Source: Leisingera sp. NJS204
GTDB lineage: Bacteria; Pseudomonadota; Alphaproteobacteria; Rhodobacterales; Rhodobacteraceae
Assembly: GCF_004123675.1 (NCBI RefSeq)
Contig: NZ_CP035417.1
Span: forward strand, 267,501-331,500
Length of the DNA: 64,000 bases
Reading direction: 5' to 3'
Part shown: piece after piece, positions 1 through 10,705 of the stretch
How the letters are laid out: every line of letters begins with the position of its first letter
Numbering within the stretch: the stretch's first letter is position 1
The notes under the pieces: model-generated
What the model was told of the DNA's origin: nothing
Databases searched by the model: none
The model's input: the letters and a program-made list of their open reading frames with translations, nothing else
Translations under genes and position numbers: made by a program

Positions 1-446
1 TCCTCGACCCACCACTTCCCTGGGAGTGGCGATACGATTTGACCGTTAAGCACTGTGCAGTGTTTAACCGTCCAATCGGACGGAAATTGACATCGTAAAG
101 AGAGATACAATCAACAAGACTGTTGGTCGCCCGAGTGTGGGATTGACCTCAGTCAGGTGCTGACTGTCCTTCGGGACGGGATGCGAGCTTCAGAATACGT
201 CATGTTTCCTCAGACGTCCTGAAGTCTGCCTGATTGAAAAGACAGTGTTGTCCAAGTCAAGTACACTAACCCGGTTCAATATCCGCAAGGATTTGAACCC
301 GCATGATCGCACGATCATGCAATAAGTTCCTGGTCGCAATTGTGGCCGGGAGCGGGATAGTTTGCTTTTTGGTTCAGGAAAACATGCTGCGGTTTCTTAC
401 CAGCTTCCGCAGCTGAGCGTGTTTTAGAACACTCTCTTTTTCTGGA
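1..446 (+). other. 3' part of the 16S-23S internal transcribed spacer
   Basis: No protein gene or complete tRNA is visible here. The position directly before the 23S gene makes this the distal part of the rRNA spacer; any spacer tRNAs would lie outside the window to the left. The last 16 bases or so (about 442-457) are complementary to 3284-3299 after the 23S gene, so they form the long processing stem that brackets the 23S precursor, the usual RNase III substrate. Confidence 0.75.
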
Positions 447-3294
<2,848 letters not shown>

Positions 3295-3514
3295 TCCAGT
3301 AACAGACAGTGTTACTCAAAACCAAACAAGCAAACACATCCCATAATACAAGACCTGGACAACGTTGATTGTAACCGACGCAAGTTGCACGTGCCTGCCG
3401 CCACCCGGCGGTGACACAGCAACCGGGCGGCATCTCGCGCATTTGCTGAAGCAAATACGCTGCCTGCCGCTCGCCAGCCTTGCTTCGCAAGGCCGTCGGA
3501 ATTGGATTTTTCTT

Positions 3515-3632
3515 GGTTTGGTGGCTACAGCACAAGTGAAACACCCGGTCCCTTCCCGAACCCGGAAGTTAAGCACTGTCGCGCCGATGGTACTTGGGCT
3601 CAAGCCCTGGGAGAGTAGGTCACCGCCAAACC
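3515..3632 (+). rRNA. rrf: 5S ribosomal RNA
   Basis: Roughly 118 bases with the standard 5S core: ACACCCGGTCCC, CCCGAACCCGGAAGTTAAGC, GCGCCGATGGTACT and GGGAGAGTAGGTCACCGCC. The ends pair (GGTTTGG at 3515-3521 with CCAAACC at 3626-3632). The roughly 215-base spacer from the 23S gene holds small hairpins (for example ATTTGC-tgaa-GCAAAT near 3440) but no tRNA. Confidence 0.95.
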
Positions 3633-3677
3633 TAGTAAAATCCAATAATCTCTCAATACGGTCTCAAAAAAACCTGA

Positions 3678-3754
<77 letters not shown>

Positions 3755-3761
3755 GAACTAA

Positions 3762-3941
3762 TTAACCTGACATATCAAAGGCTTCGGATCTACCATCCGG
3801 GGCCTTCTTCGTGTTTAGGCCTTCCGCAACCGACGCCAGCCGCAACAGCCCGGCCAGATCCCCCTCCAGCGTCAGATCCAGGCCAGCGCCCGCCGCCGCA
3901 GGCGTCAGCACGATCCGCTCCACCAATGCGCGCAGTGACTC
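3762..3941 (-). pseudogene. C-terminal fragment of a serine site-specific recombinase
   Basis: About 60 codons on the minus strand, reading LRALVERIVLTP, then LEGDLAGLLRLA and a KKAPDG tail, which match the extreme C-terminus of large serine recombinases common in Rhodobacteraceae. The fragment runs toward the 3' end of the initiator tRNA gene. Its upstream part is missing: the frame passes straight into the terminal inverted repeat of the adjoining IS3 element at 3942, so the insertion, or a deletion next to it, removed the rest. The first dozen residues of the open frame are IS sequence. Presumably a relic of an element once integrated beside tRNA-fMet. Confidence 0.7.
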
Positions 3942-4192
3942 TGGACGTGTCCCGTTTTCGTGCCGCTCCAAGTGCTCGTTTAGGCCACTTTCCGTTCGAA
4001 TGCGACGGGGCTTTTCCAGCCCAATGCTGAGTGCCGCCGTCGCGGATTGTAGAAGCCATTGATGTAGTTGAAGATGGCCAGTTCAACGGCCCTACGCGTT
4101 GGCCACGACCTTCGCCAGATCAGCTCTGCCTTGATCGTTTTGAAGAACGTTTCGACCGCCGAGTTGTCGTAGCAATTTCCCTTGCCGCTCAT

Positions 4193-4231
4193 CCACTGCC
4201 CCGGCAGTGCATGTTTACATGCATGAGAGGG
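4193..4231 (-). repeat. Palindromic insertion unit, copy A (in frame in OrfB)
   Basis: 39 bases on the minus strand between a TCC and the ATG of the conserved MSGKGN motif of the IS3 OrfB. It starts with CCCTCTC, continues with a stem-loop (ATGCATGT-aa-ACATGCA) and ends with CTGCCGGGGCAGTGG, itself nearly palindromic. It adds 13 codons without a stop. Copies B (4565-4606) and C (27906-27942) have the same plan with a different stem sequence. Confidence 0.7.
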
Positions 4232-4564
4232 GGACACGCTGAACCCGTGTTGTCGCAGGATTATCTGATAGTCATGAGAACAGTATTGCGATCCACGATC
4301 CGTATGATGAATGCAGCCCATAGGCGGTGATCTGAAGGCTATAGCCATGTTCAGCGCCCGGATCGCCAAGTCCCGCTTCATCCGATTGCTGATGGCCCAA
4401 CCGATCACCCGCCGGGAATGCAGATCAAGGATCACCGCCAGGTAGAGCCAGCCCTCGCGCGTCCACACGTAACTTATGTCACCTGCCCATTTCTGATTGG
4501 GCGCATCTGCGCAGAAATCCCGGTTCAGCAGATTGGGTGCGATGTTGAAGGCGTGGTTGCTGTC

Positions 4565-4606
4565 CCCCTCTCGGCTGATTGCTTCGCAATCGTCTGCCGG
4601 GCAATG
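4565..4606 (+). repeat. Palindromic insertion unit, copy B (frameshifting)
   Basis: 41-42 bases on the plus strand inside the same OrfB, in the opposite orientation to copy A. Layout: CCCTCTC box, stem-loop GATTGC-ttc-GCAATC, then CTGCCGGGCAATGG. The expected uninterrupted reading TTDSNHAF is split at this point and the length is not a multiple of three, so the transposase frame is lost. The stem sequence differs from copies A and C but stays self-complementary. Confidence 0.65.
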
Positions 4607-4913
4607 GTCGTCACCTTGTATTTCTTAGATCGTTCGACACGGATGCCATTCTCACGCATCAAACGCCCGACGCGACGATGGCCAATGTTCAGGCCCAACT
4701 CCTTCAGTTCCTCGGTCATCCGTGGGCGGCCATAACTGCCCAGGCTGAGGCGAGATTGTTCCTTGATATGCGCCAGAACGACCATGTCAGTGCGCTGCCT
4801 TTGACTGGCCGGGCGGCTGCGATAGGCCCGTAGACCGCGCTCACTGACATCCAGCACATTGCACATCCGCTTGGCGCTGAAGGTATCAGTGTGTTCTTCG
4901 ATGAACCTGAACC

Positions 4914-5210
4914 TCATGGCTTTTGGCCCGCGAAGAACTGCGTTGCCTTTTTTAAGATCTCCCTCTCCTCCTTGAGAATGCGGTTCTCCCGTCGAAGCCG
5001 TTCATTCTCTCGGGCAAGGTCGAGGTCTTTGTCGGATACCACCTCGGTGTCGCGATGCGCTGTGATCCACTTGTTCAGGGTCGAAAGGCCAACACCCAAA
5101 TCAGAGGCCACTTGCTTCCTGCTCAGCCCGCTCGTCAGCGCAATCCGCACCGCATCGGCCCGGAATTCTTCTGTCCGTTTCAGTCCCATAGTTCGTCTCC
5201 TTTGCTGCAA
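4914..5210 (-). CDS. IS3-family transposase OrfA
   Basis: 98 residues. An N-terminal helix-turn-helix of the transposase-8 type (GLKRTEEFRADAVRIAL, then SRKQVASDLGVGLSTLNKW) is followed by a leucine-zipper-like coiled coil (LARENERLRRENRILKEER), the normal layout of IS3 OrfA, which binds the inverted repeats and joins with OrfB through frameshifting. The reading frame is intact and overlaps the start of OrfB by 4 bases. The start could be the internal Met at residue 8 (MGLKRTEEF), which is more typical of the family. Because OrfB is broken, this protein alone would not move the element. Confidence 0.88.
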   Translation of the reverse strand: MQQRRRTMGLKRTEEFRADAVRIALTSGLSRKQVASDLGVGLSTLNKWITAHRDTEVVSDKDLDLARENERLRRENRILKEEREILKKATQFFAGQKP

Positions 5211-5252
5211 TAAATGCTATCAAAGGAGCGGCATCAAACCGCGACACGTCCA

Positions 5253-5617
5253 GTTTACTGCGCCGGATTGGGTTGGATCGACCCGGGTTGTAACCCTGCA
5301 GAGACGGAAATTGTGGATAAGGGCCTCGAAATACGGAACTTTCCCTCTGCAGAGGGAGCTGGGCAGGGATGCGGGCATGGACCGCCCCGGCGTGGCTTTG
5401 GGGCAAAATCTTTCCGGGAGGGAATTATCCGGATTTTGGACCAACCGGAGTCTGCGCCGCGGGAGTTTGCACAAAACATTGTGCAAATCCGGTGGCTGGG
5501 CCGCTTGATTGGCGGGCGAATCTACTGGTCCAGGACCGGCTCTGGACCATTTTTGCGCGGCACCTCGCGCAGCCAGCACTTGATGGCCTCGCCGTCAAAC
5601 TCCCTTTTTCGAACTAG
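5253..5617. other. Non-coding stretch between two insertion sequences
   Basis: Open frames exist here on both strands but none resembles a protein family, and they lack ribosome binding sites. A direct CCCTGCAGAG / CCTCTGCAGAGG repetition around 5290-5360 and the palindrome TTTGCACAAAACATTGTGCAAAT near 5466-5490 are the only structure seen. CTAG at 5614-5617 is probably the target duplication of the next element. Confidence 0.4.
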
Positions 5618-5618
5618 G

Positions 5619-5984
5619 TCATGTTGACAAAAGGCGGAACCATAGGCGGATTGACGTGATGTCGATGAAACCCAGAAAACTCTCAGCAGTTTTGTCATAA
5701 CGGGTTGCGACACGGCGCGCGTTCTTGAGCTTGTTGAAGCACCGTTCGACCATATTGCGCAGCCGGTAAAGCGTATGATCCACTCCAACACGCATCTTGC
5801 GGGTCTTTCGCATCGGGATTTGCGGCTGGATAATGCGCTCGTTCATGTTTTCCCGAATGCGATCAGCGTCATATCCACGATCTGCCAGCAGCACTTTCGG
5901 CTCGGGCAGGTTGTCAGCCATGACAAGATCAAAGCCAAGGTAATCTGACGTTTGCCCCGGCGTGATCTCGGTTCTCATTGGCAA
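5619..5984 (-). CDS. IS5-family transposase, C-terminal frame (OrfB)
   Basis: 121 residues carrying the remaining DDE-fold motifs: RTEITPGQTSDYLGFDLV, the LLADRGYDADRIRE aspartate motif and RLRNMVERCFNKLKNARRVATRYDKTAESFLGF with the catalytic glutamate. It is most likely translated as a fusion with the upstream frame through -1 slippage near 6060; the Met given as start is only the first in the open frame. It ends a few bases inside the left inverted repeat. Confidence 0.85.
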   Translation of the reverse strand: MPMRTEITPGQTSDYLGFDLVMADNLPEPKVLLADRGYDADRIRENMNERIIQPQIPMRKTRKMRVGVDHTLYRLRNMVERCFNKLKNARRVATRYDKTAESFLGFIDITSIRLWFRLLST

Positions 5985-6406
5985 CCCGTGCGCGTTGACG
6001 CAGAGGTGGATCTTGGTCGAAAACCCACCTCTTGAGCGGCCAAAACCCTGTTCCGGAGTCCCCCTTTTGCGCCAGCGGCTTGGTGGTGCGCGCGGATCAC
6101 GGTGCTATCAACCATTTGCAGGGCGTCGGGGACGGCTCTGCTCTGGTTCAGGGCATCCAGGATATCCTCCCAAAGCCCTGCCAGGGTCCAGCGCCTGAAC
6201 TGGCGGTAAACGCTGGACCATTTGCCGAACTCCTCAGGTAGGTCCCGCCACGGGGACCCGGTTCTGGATATCCAGAAAATCCCATCCAGAACAAGGCGGT
6301 GGTTGGCCGGTTTGCGCCCGTTTGCAGCGCGGATAGCGAGGATGAAGTGTTCAAAAAACGCCCATTCCTCATCCGTCATCAGATCTCGTGCCAAGCTGGT
6401 CTCCAT
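5975..6406 (-). CDS. IS5-family transposase, N-terminal frame (OrfA)
   Basis: 143 residues. Contains the DUF4096-type N-terminus (LMTDEEWAFFEHFI, GIFWISRTGSPWRDLPEEFGKW, VYRQFRRWTLAGLW) and the first catalytic aspartate motif MVDSTVIRAHHQAAGAKGG. After GAKGG the frame leaves the family consensus; moving back one base at the AAAAGGGGG run gives GTPEQGFGRSRGGF, the normal continuation into the second frame. This indicates a programmed -1 frameshift rather than a random break. The start is chosen at the first Met of the METSLARDLMTDEEW segment, a few bases inside the element. Confidence 0.85.
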   Translation of the reverse strand: METSLARDLMTDEEWAFFEHFILAIRAANGRKPANHRLVLDGIFWISRTGSPWRDLPEEFGKWSSVYRQFRRWTLAGLWEDILDALNQSRAVPDALQMVDSTVIRAHHQAAGAKGGLRNRVLAAQEVGFRPRSTSASTRTGCQ

Positions 6407-6537
6407 CGAAGATACCAGCTTGAATCACGCCTGCGGTGCGTTGTGAATCCCTTTTGTCAACACCGCCTAGGCGCATGTCTTGCGTGGACATGTGCCGTTT
6501 CTTTTGCGGGAAATGGCACAGAGCTTTTGTGAAGCGG

Positions 6538-7128
6538 CTATTCGACGGCCTGCATTTCGGTATCGATTTCGATGACCAGTGTCCCAACCGGGATGGTCAT
6601 GCCGACACCGAAGTCCTTGGGCTCGATTTCGGTCCGCGCGTGAAACGCGGCCCAGTCGCCTTTGTAGTACTCCAGGAACTGCGCCAGCGGGTGCTTGCCG
6701 ATGTGGGTCAAAGTGGCCTGAAGCGTCACGTGCTTGGTCACCCCGTGCATGGTCAGGTTACCGGTGATATCAGCAGTCTTGTCGCCAGTGCGGGTAACTG
6801 AGGCGCTTTCAAAGGTGATTTCCGGGTAGGTTTCCACTTCCAGAAAATCGGCATTCTTGATGTGATCATCCAGCGCAGCGACGCCGGAATGGATGCTGGT
6901 TGCATCCACGACCGCGTTCAGGCTCGCGCCTTCGATATTGGCTTCATCCAGAACCAGGGTGCCTTCAGCCTTGGTGAACTCACCATGCTGCATCGAGACG
7001 CCTGCATGGCTCCATGCAACGCGGACTTCGGTGTGGCCCTGCTGGGTCTTATAGGTTTTTTCTGCAAAGACAGGGGTCGCCAGCAGAAAGGCGGCTGCAG
7101 TTGCGGTGAGGAGGTTTGAGAAAGACAT
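6538..7128 (-). CDS. YceI-family periplasmic protein
   Basis: 196 residues. A signal peptide (MSFSNLLTATAAAFLLATPVFA) precedes the YceI lipocalin-like barrel, with typical stretches HTEVRVAWSHAGVS, AALDDHIKNADFLEVETYPEITFES and GNLTMHGVTKHVTL. YceI proteins bind long isoprenoid or amide lipids in the periplasm and often accompany redox enzymes or cytochrome b561 genes. The start at 7128 is chosen because it gives a clean signal peptide and has GGAGA just upstream; an earlier start would add 21 unlikely residues. It is last in a minus-strand run after the membrane protein and the two Mo-hydroxylase genes, so it may share their TetR control. Substrate unknown. Confidence 0.88.
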   Translation of the reverse strand: MSFSNLLTATAAAFLLATPVFAEKTYKTQQGHTEVRVAWSHAGVSMQHGEFTKAEGTLVLDEANIEGASLNAVVDATSIHSGVAALDDHIKNADFLEVETYPEITFESASVTRTGDKTADITGNLTMHGVTKHVTLQATLTHIGKHPLAQFLEYYKGDWAAFHARTEIEPKDFGVGMTIPVGTLVIEIDTEMQAVE

Positions 7129-7259
7129 GGCATCTCCAATCTTGAGGGTTGAGGAATTGGGGGCGCGGGCGAGGAAAAGCGTGTGTTCCACGCACCCCCT
7201 GGCTCCGGCCGGAACCTGAATCTGTCCATGTTCGGGCCCCGGTCAGACGAGGTCAGGCA

Positions 7260-7844
7260 TCAGGGCTGATAGGGTTCTTCCCGAAGCGTATGGCTGACCA
7301 GAAGCTTGAAGAACAGGATTGGCAGGAACCATTCCAGGTGCTCGGGATTCTCGAAAACGTAGAGCGAAAGAAGCAGAGCGATGCAGTAGACAAGGGCCGC
7401 AAACGGGCGCTGCAGGTATAAAGGCGTCAGAAGGATCGCCGCACAGGACGCGAGGGTGAAACCATAGACCATGGCAATCCAGCCCAGATCAAAGCCCAGA
7501 AACGCCCAGCTGAACAAAGTGATCTGGATCAGGTGAATCGCAATAAAGCTCATATGAGCCTTGAAGCCTTCGCCCTCGCGGAAGAACCAGCGTTTGGCTG
7601 CGGAGGTCGAATTGGTAATGGATCCGCCGACCATGTCCACGGCGATCAGAGCAACCAGAATATACTGCCAGATATTCCAGTCAGCGCTCTGGAAGAGGCC
7701 GAAGACAACAACGCCGGCAGCAAAGATGAACGGCGGATAAAGCTGAAGGTTCTTTTCCGCTTTTGTCGCTCCTGGGCCGATCAGCGTGTCGATGAAGCCC
7801 CAGAAGCCAGCCCGTTTTTCGGGCAGCGTCCAATCAATTCTCAT
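7260..7844 (-). CDS. Multi-pass membrane protein of unknown function
   Basis: 194 residues with about five or six hydrophobic helices (around YPPFIFAAGVVVFGLF, YILVALIAVDMVGG, MSFIAIHLIQITLFSWAFLG, IAMVYGFTLASCAAILL and the C-terminal FAALVYCIALLLSLYVF / WFLPILFFKLLVSH). No haem-binding or catalytic signature was recognised. The start at 7844 (MRIDWTLP) is preferred over an upstream TTG that overlaps the previous gene. It lies 31 bases downstream of the molybdopterin subunit gene and before the YceI gene on the same strand, which suggests a role linked to that enzyme, for example electron transfer or uptake; this is inference from position only. Confidence 0.7.
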   Translation of the reverse strand: MRIDWTLPEKRAGFWGFIDTLIGPGATKAEKNLQLYPPFIFAAGVVVFGLFQSADWNIWQYILVALIAVDMVGGSITNSTSAAKRWFFREGEGFKAHMSFIAIHLIQITLFSWAFLGFDLGWIAMVYGFTLASCAAILLTPLYLQRPFAALVYCIALLLSLYVFENPEHLEWFLPILFFKLLVSHTLREEPYQP

Positions 7845-7875
7845 AGTCTTGTCGTTTCCTTTATGAGTTTGCAAT

Positions 7876-10062
7876 TCAGGCAAAAGTCACGCCGTTTTCA
7901 GCCATCGGCAGTTTGCTGACCATCGTGCCAGCCAGGGCCGCAATGGCATTGGCCAGAGCCGGGCCTGCCGGAGGCGTTCCGGGTTCGCCGATGCCGCTGG
8001 GGGCTTCTGCCGAGGGGATGATGTGGACATCAATGGCGCCGATGTCCCCGATGCGCAGCGGCTCGTAATCCGGGAAATTGAACTGGTCCACTTCGCCGCT
8101 GCTCAGAGTGATCTGATCACGCATGATGTGCCCGATGCCGTAACCGACGCCGCTTTGGATCTGGGCATCCACGATGTCCGGGTTGACAGCAATGCCGCAA
8201 TCCACCGCGCATGTGATTTTCTCAATCTTCACGCCGTCTTCCGGATTTCCGGACACTTCGGCAACAAGGGCAACAAAGGTGCCAAAGGACATATGTGCCG
8301 AAATCCCCTGCGCATGACCGGCAGGTGCCGTGCCCCAGCCGGCCTTTTCAGCGGCCAGTTTCAGAACCGCTGATTTCCTCTGCTGGTTCTTGTTATCCGC
8401 GCCTGCAAGATACTTCAGCCGGTACTCCAGTGGGTCGGTTCCGGCTGCCTTGGCTGCCAGATCCATCATTGTTTCCATCACGTAGGCGGTATGGGCGTGG
8501 CCGATGGAGCGCCACCACAAGACTGATGTTGCCTTCTGGGTATCTGTCAGGCCCAGGGCAAATCCCGGAATGCTGTAGGCCGTATCAACAGCCCCTTCCA
8601 CGGAAGTGTGATCCACGCCGTTATGCACGACAAGGTGCTCGAACGGGGTGCCTTTCATTACAGATTGACCGGCAATTTGGTGCTGCCAGCCGACAATGCC
8701 GCCATTGGCGTCCAGTCCGACCCGCACCTTGTGGCCGAAGGCAGGCCGGTAGTAGCCGCCCTGGATATCATCCTCGCGCGTCCAGACCAGTTTCACCGGC
8801 CGCGTCCGGTCCGTCATGATAAAGGCCATGGCCGCTTCGACCTGATAGTCCGCCGTCGGGGTTGCCCGGCGACCAAAGGAACCGCCTGCGAACATCGACT
8901 TGATGTGGATCTTTTCCTGCGGGAGCCCGAAGATTTCCTGATAGGCCAGATGGGTTGCCGTCGGCATCTGCGCACCATCATGGAGCACGATGTCCCCGTC
9001 TTCGGTCTGTTCAATGGTGCAATTCAACGGCTCCATCGGGGCGTGCGCCAGCAGCGGGAAGTAGAAGGTCTTCTCAATGGTTTTTTCCGCCCCATTGATG
9101 TCTGCCGCCACTGCATCCGGATCCGTGCTGTTTGCCCGGAACTCAGGTTCCGCGTCCAGCGCCGCCCGGATTTCGGCTTCAACCTCATCAGAGCTGCGGG
9201 TCTCGGCGGTGGAAACATCCCACTCAGCCTCAACCGCTTCCCGCGCCTGAATTGCGGCCCAGGTGTTTTCCGCATAAACGGCAATGCCCGCCTTGTTCGG
9301 CAGCACTGCGGTGTGCAGGTAGCCTTTCACGTCCTGCGCAGCGCTGTCGTCAAAGCTGACGGCCAAACCGCCCCGCGACGGCGGGCGCTTGATCAGCACA
9401 ACCATTTGGTTGGGAAGATGCACATCCATGGAAAATTTGGCCTGACCATTGCCTTTGCCTGCGGAATCCAGACGGCGGGCCGCAGGTGAGCCGATCAGCT
9501 TGTAGTCTGCCGGGTCTTTCAATCGCGGGTTTTCAGGCGCCGGGAGCATCGTGGCAGCCGCCACAAATTCGCCGATGGGCGTTGAATGCCCGGCCGCTTT
9601 AACAATCCCCTCGTCGATTGTGATTTCCGCGGCATCAATTCCCCATGCCGCAGCCGCGGCCGCGATCAGCATCTCACGGGCTGCCGCGCCGGCCTGGCGG
9701 TACTGATCCCAGGAGTTGACGAGGGATGTGGAACTGCCTGTGCCTTGGAAAATCTCGAACCTGAGGTTGGCATAAAGTTCAGGATTGGAGGGCGCGAACT
9801 CGAACTCGATCTGATCAAGACGCAGGCCGATTTCTTCCGCAATCAGAGTAGAAAGCCCGGTGCTGATGCCCTGACCGGCCTCATAGTGCTTGACGATCGC
9901 TGTCACTACGCCGTCCGACCCGACTTTGACAAATGGATTGAACTGAGCCTGGCTTGCCTCGGCAGCGGCAAGACCGCCGCTGGGATTCACTCCGACAAAG
10001 AGAACAGCTGTGGAAGCCGCAGCCCCCTTCAGAAAGTTTCGGCGGGACGTATTCGGGGTCAT
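7876..10062 (-). CDS. Molybdopterin-binding subunit of an isoquinoline 1-oxidoreductase-type Mo-hydroxylase
   Basis: 728 residues. A twin-arginine signal (SRRNFLKGAAASTAVLFVG) sends the folded enzyme to the periplasm. The rest matches the large subunit of the xanthine dehydrogenase family in its IorB branch: QGISTGLSTLIAEEIG, the FQGTGSSTSLVNSWDQYRQAG segment, MEPLNCT, FAGGSFGRR, VMETMMDLAA and the C-terminal GIGEPGTPPAGPALANAIAAL with the catalytic glutamate. Such enzymes hydroxylate N-heterocycles or oxidise aldehydes and need the small 2Fe-2S subunit, encoded 2 bases upstream in the same operon. No cytochrome subunit is fused or adjacent. The substrate cannot be told from sequence alone. 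Confidence 0.9.
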   Translation of the reverse strand: MTPNTSRRNFLKGAAASTAVLFVGVNPSGGLAAAEASQAQFNPFVKVGSDGVVTAIVKHYEAGQGISTGLSTLIAEEIGLRLDQIEFEFAPSNPELYANLRFEIFQGTGSSTSLVNSWDQYRQAGAAAREMLIAAAAAAWGIDAAEITIDEGIVKAAGHSTPIGEFVAAATMLPAPENPRLKDPADYKLIGSPAARRLDSAGKGNGQAKFSMDVHLPNQMVVLIKRPPSRGGLAVSFDDSAAQDVKGYLHTAVLPNKAGIAVYAENTWAAIQAREAVEAEWDVSTAETRSSDEVEAEIRAALDAEPEFRANSTDPDAVAADINGAEKTIEKTFYFPLLAHAPMEPLNCTIEQTEDGDIVLHDGAQMPTATHLAYQEIFGLPQEKIHIKSMFAGGSFGRRATPTADYQVEAAMAFIMTDRTRPVKLVWTREDDIQGGYYRPAFGHKVRVGLDANGGIVGWQHQIAGQSVMKGTPFEHLVVHNGVDHTSVEGAVDTAYSIPGFALGLTDTQKATSVLWWRSIGHAHTAYVMETMMDLAAKAAGTDPLEYRLKYLAGADNKNQQRKSAVLKLAAEKAGWGTAPAGHAQGISAHMSFGTFVALVAEVSGNPEDGVKIEKITCAVDCGIAVNPDIVDAQIQSGVGYGIGHIMRDQITLSSGEVDQFNFPDYEPLRIGDIGAIDVHIIPSAEAPSGIGEPGTPPAGPALANAIAALAGTMVSKLPMAENGVTFA

Positions 10063-10064
10063 CT

Positions 10065-10529
10065 TCAGCCCTCCAGAATTTCAGCAGCGCGCAAGATACC
10101 GGCCCGGATACGCTGGTACGCAGCACACCGGCAGGCATTCCCCGACATGTAATCGTCGATGTCTTCCGCCGTAGGTTTGGGGGTTTCTGCAAGCAGCCCG
10201 GCCGCAGACATGATCTGCCCGGATTGGCAGTAGCCGCATTGAACGACATCCAGCTCCAGCCAGGCCTGCTGCACAGCAGCTCCGATGGCTCCGCTGCCGA
10301 CGGCCTCGATGGTGGTGACTTCCGAGCCCTCAGTATCTTCTATGTATGTCTGGCAAGAGCGGACCGGCTCACCATCCAGATGCACAGTGCAGGCACCGCA
10401 TGAAGCAACTCCGCAGCCAAATTTCGTTCCGGTTAGTTTTAGTTCGTCCCGGATCACCCAAAGAAGCGGGGTTCCCGGTTCAGCTTCGACCATGTGCGTC
10501 TGGCCGTTCAGTTTCAGCTTGATAGTCAT
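10065..10529 (-). CDS. 2Fe-2S subunit of the IorAB-type Mo-hydroxylase
   Basis: 154 residues with two iron-sulfur sites: a plant-type ferredoxin cluster (CGVASCGACTVHLDG, then C at PVRSC) in the N-terminal half and the xanthine-oxidase-type second cluster (CGYCQSGQIMS followed by CRC) in the C-terminal half. It passes electrons from the molybdenum subunit encoded just downstream. The start at 10529 gives MTIKLKLNGQTH, the usual N-terminus, with AGAGGGATG upstream. First gene of a probable four-gene operon (this, Mo subunit, membrane protein, YceI) read away from the TetR gene. Confidence 0.92.
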   Translation of the reverse strand: MTIKLKLNGQTHMVEAEPGTPLLWVIRDELKLTGTKFGCGVASCGACTVHLDGEPVRSCQTYIEDTEGSEVTTIEAVGSGAIGAAVQQAWLELDVVQCGYCQSGQIMSAAGLLAETPKPTAEDIDDYMSGNACRCAAYQRIRAGILRAAEILEG

Positions 10530-10635
10530 TTTGTCATCCCTCTGGCGGAACCGCCTTGCCGTCGCCTGGCCAACGGGCGGCTTGGCAGAAGCTTCTTGAA
10601 GATGCCTTCTTCGGTATTTTGAATCACCATATACT

Positions 10636-10651
10636 GTCAACACTTGTTGAC
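10636..10651. promoter_or_regulatory. Palindromic operator between iorA-type gene and tetR
   Basis: GTCAACA-CT-TGTTGAC is a perfect 7+7 inverted repeat in the 176-base gap between the divergent oxidoreductase operon and the TetR gene. Size and position fit a TetR-family operator controlling both directions. A TTGAC inside it could be the -35 of the regulator's own promoter. Confidence 0.65.
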
Positions 10652-10705
10652 TTGCAGTGATGACAACAAGCTTGACTTCCCGCCAAAAGCGATCACATTC
10701 GCGTC

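Larger units (their letters stand above)
3980..4917 (-). pseudogene. IS3-family transposase OrfB, broken by two small insertions
   Basis: Integrase-core transposase in two open pieces (4525-4917 and up to about 4510-3980). The N-terminal piece has the HTH-21-like segment (RFRFIEEHTDTFSAKRMC, SLGSYGRPRMTEEL). The second has the DDE core: VWTREGWLYLAVILDLHSR, the HHTDRGSQY aspartate motif and the GKGNCYDNSAVETFFKTIKAEL glutamate motif. The frame is lost near 4565-4606, where a 41-42 base palindromic unit interrupts the expected TTDSNHAFNIAP region. A second, 39-base unit at 4193-4231 adds 13 residues (SPSHACKHALPGQW context) in frame, directly before MSGKGN. Both units are listed separately. 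Confidence 0.85.
3942..5252 (-). mobile_element. IS3-family insertion sequence, probably inactive
   Basis: About 1.3 kb bounded by imperfect inverted repeats: TGGACGTGTCCCG with TGCCGCTCC at 3942-3969, and its complement at about 5226-5252. It contains the typical OrfA and OrfB of the IS3 family on the minus strand. Bases directly outside the repeats do not match, so no target duplication is visible, which fits a later rearrangement at one end. OrfB carries two short palindromic insertions, one of them out of frame, so transposase should not be made. Confidence 0.88.
5618..6466 (-). mobile_element. IS5-family (IS427-type) insertion sequence
   Basis: About 849 bases with terminal inverted repeats of the form GGnnnTGTTGACAAAAGG (5618-5635 and, inverted, 6449-6466). 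CTAG flanks both ends (5614-5617 and 6467-6470) and fits the 4-base target duplication of this group. The transposase is split into two overlapping minus-strand frames joined at a run AAAAGGGGG near 6060, a plausible -1 slippage site, which is the normal state for IS427-type elements. The copy therefore looks complete and possibly active. Confidence 0.88.

Noticed and set aside
5220-5627. Overlapping frames of 74-137 codons between the IS3 and IS5 elements
   Set aside because: Frames exist on both strands with no motif, no start signals and repetitive low-complexity translation; treated as non-coding.
8608-9489. Long 293-codon frame opposite the Mo-hydroxylase gene
   Set aside because: Mirror of a GC-rich gene with strong family motifs on the other strand.
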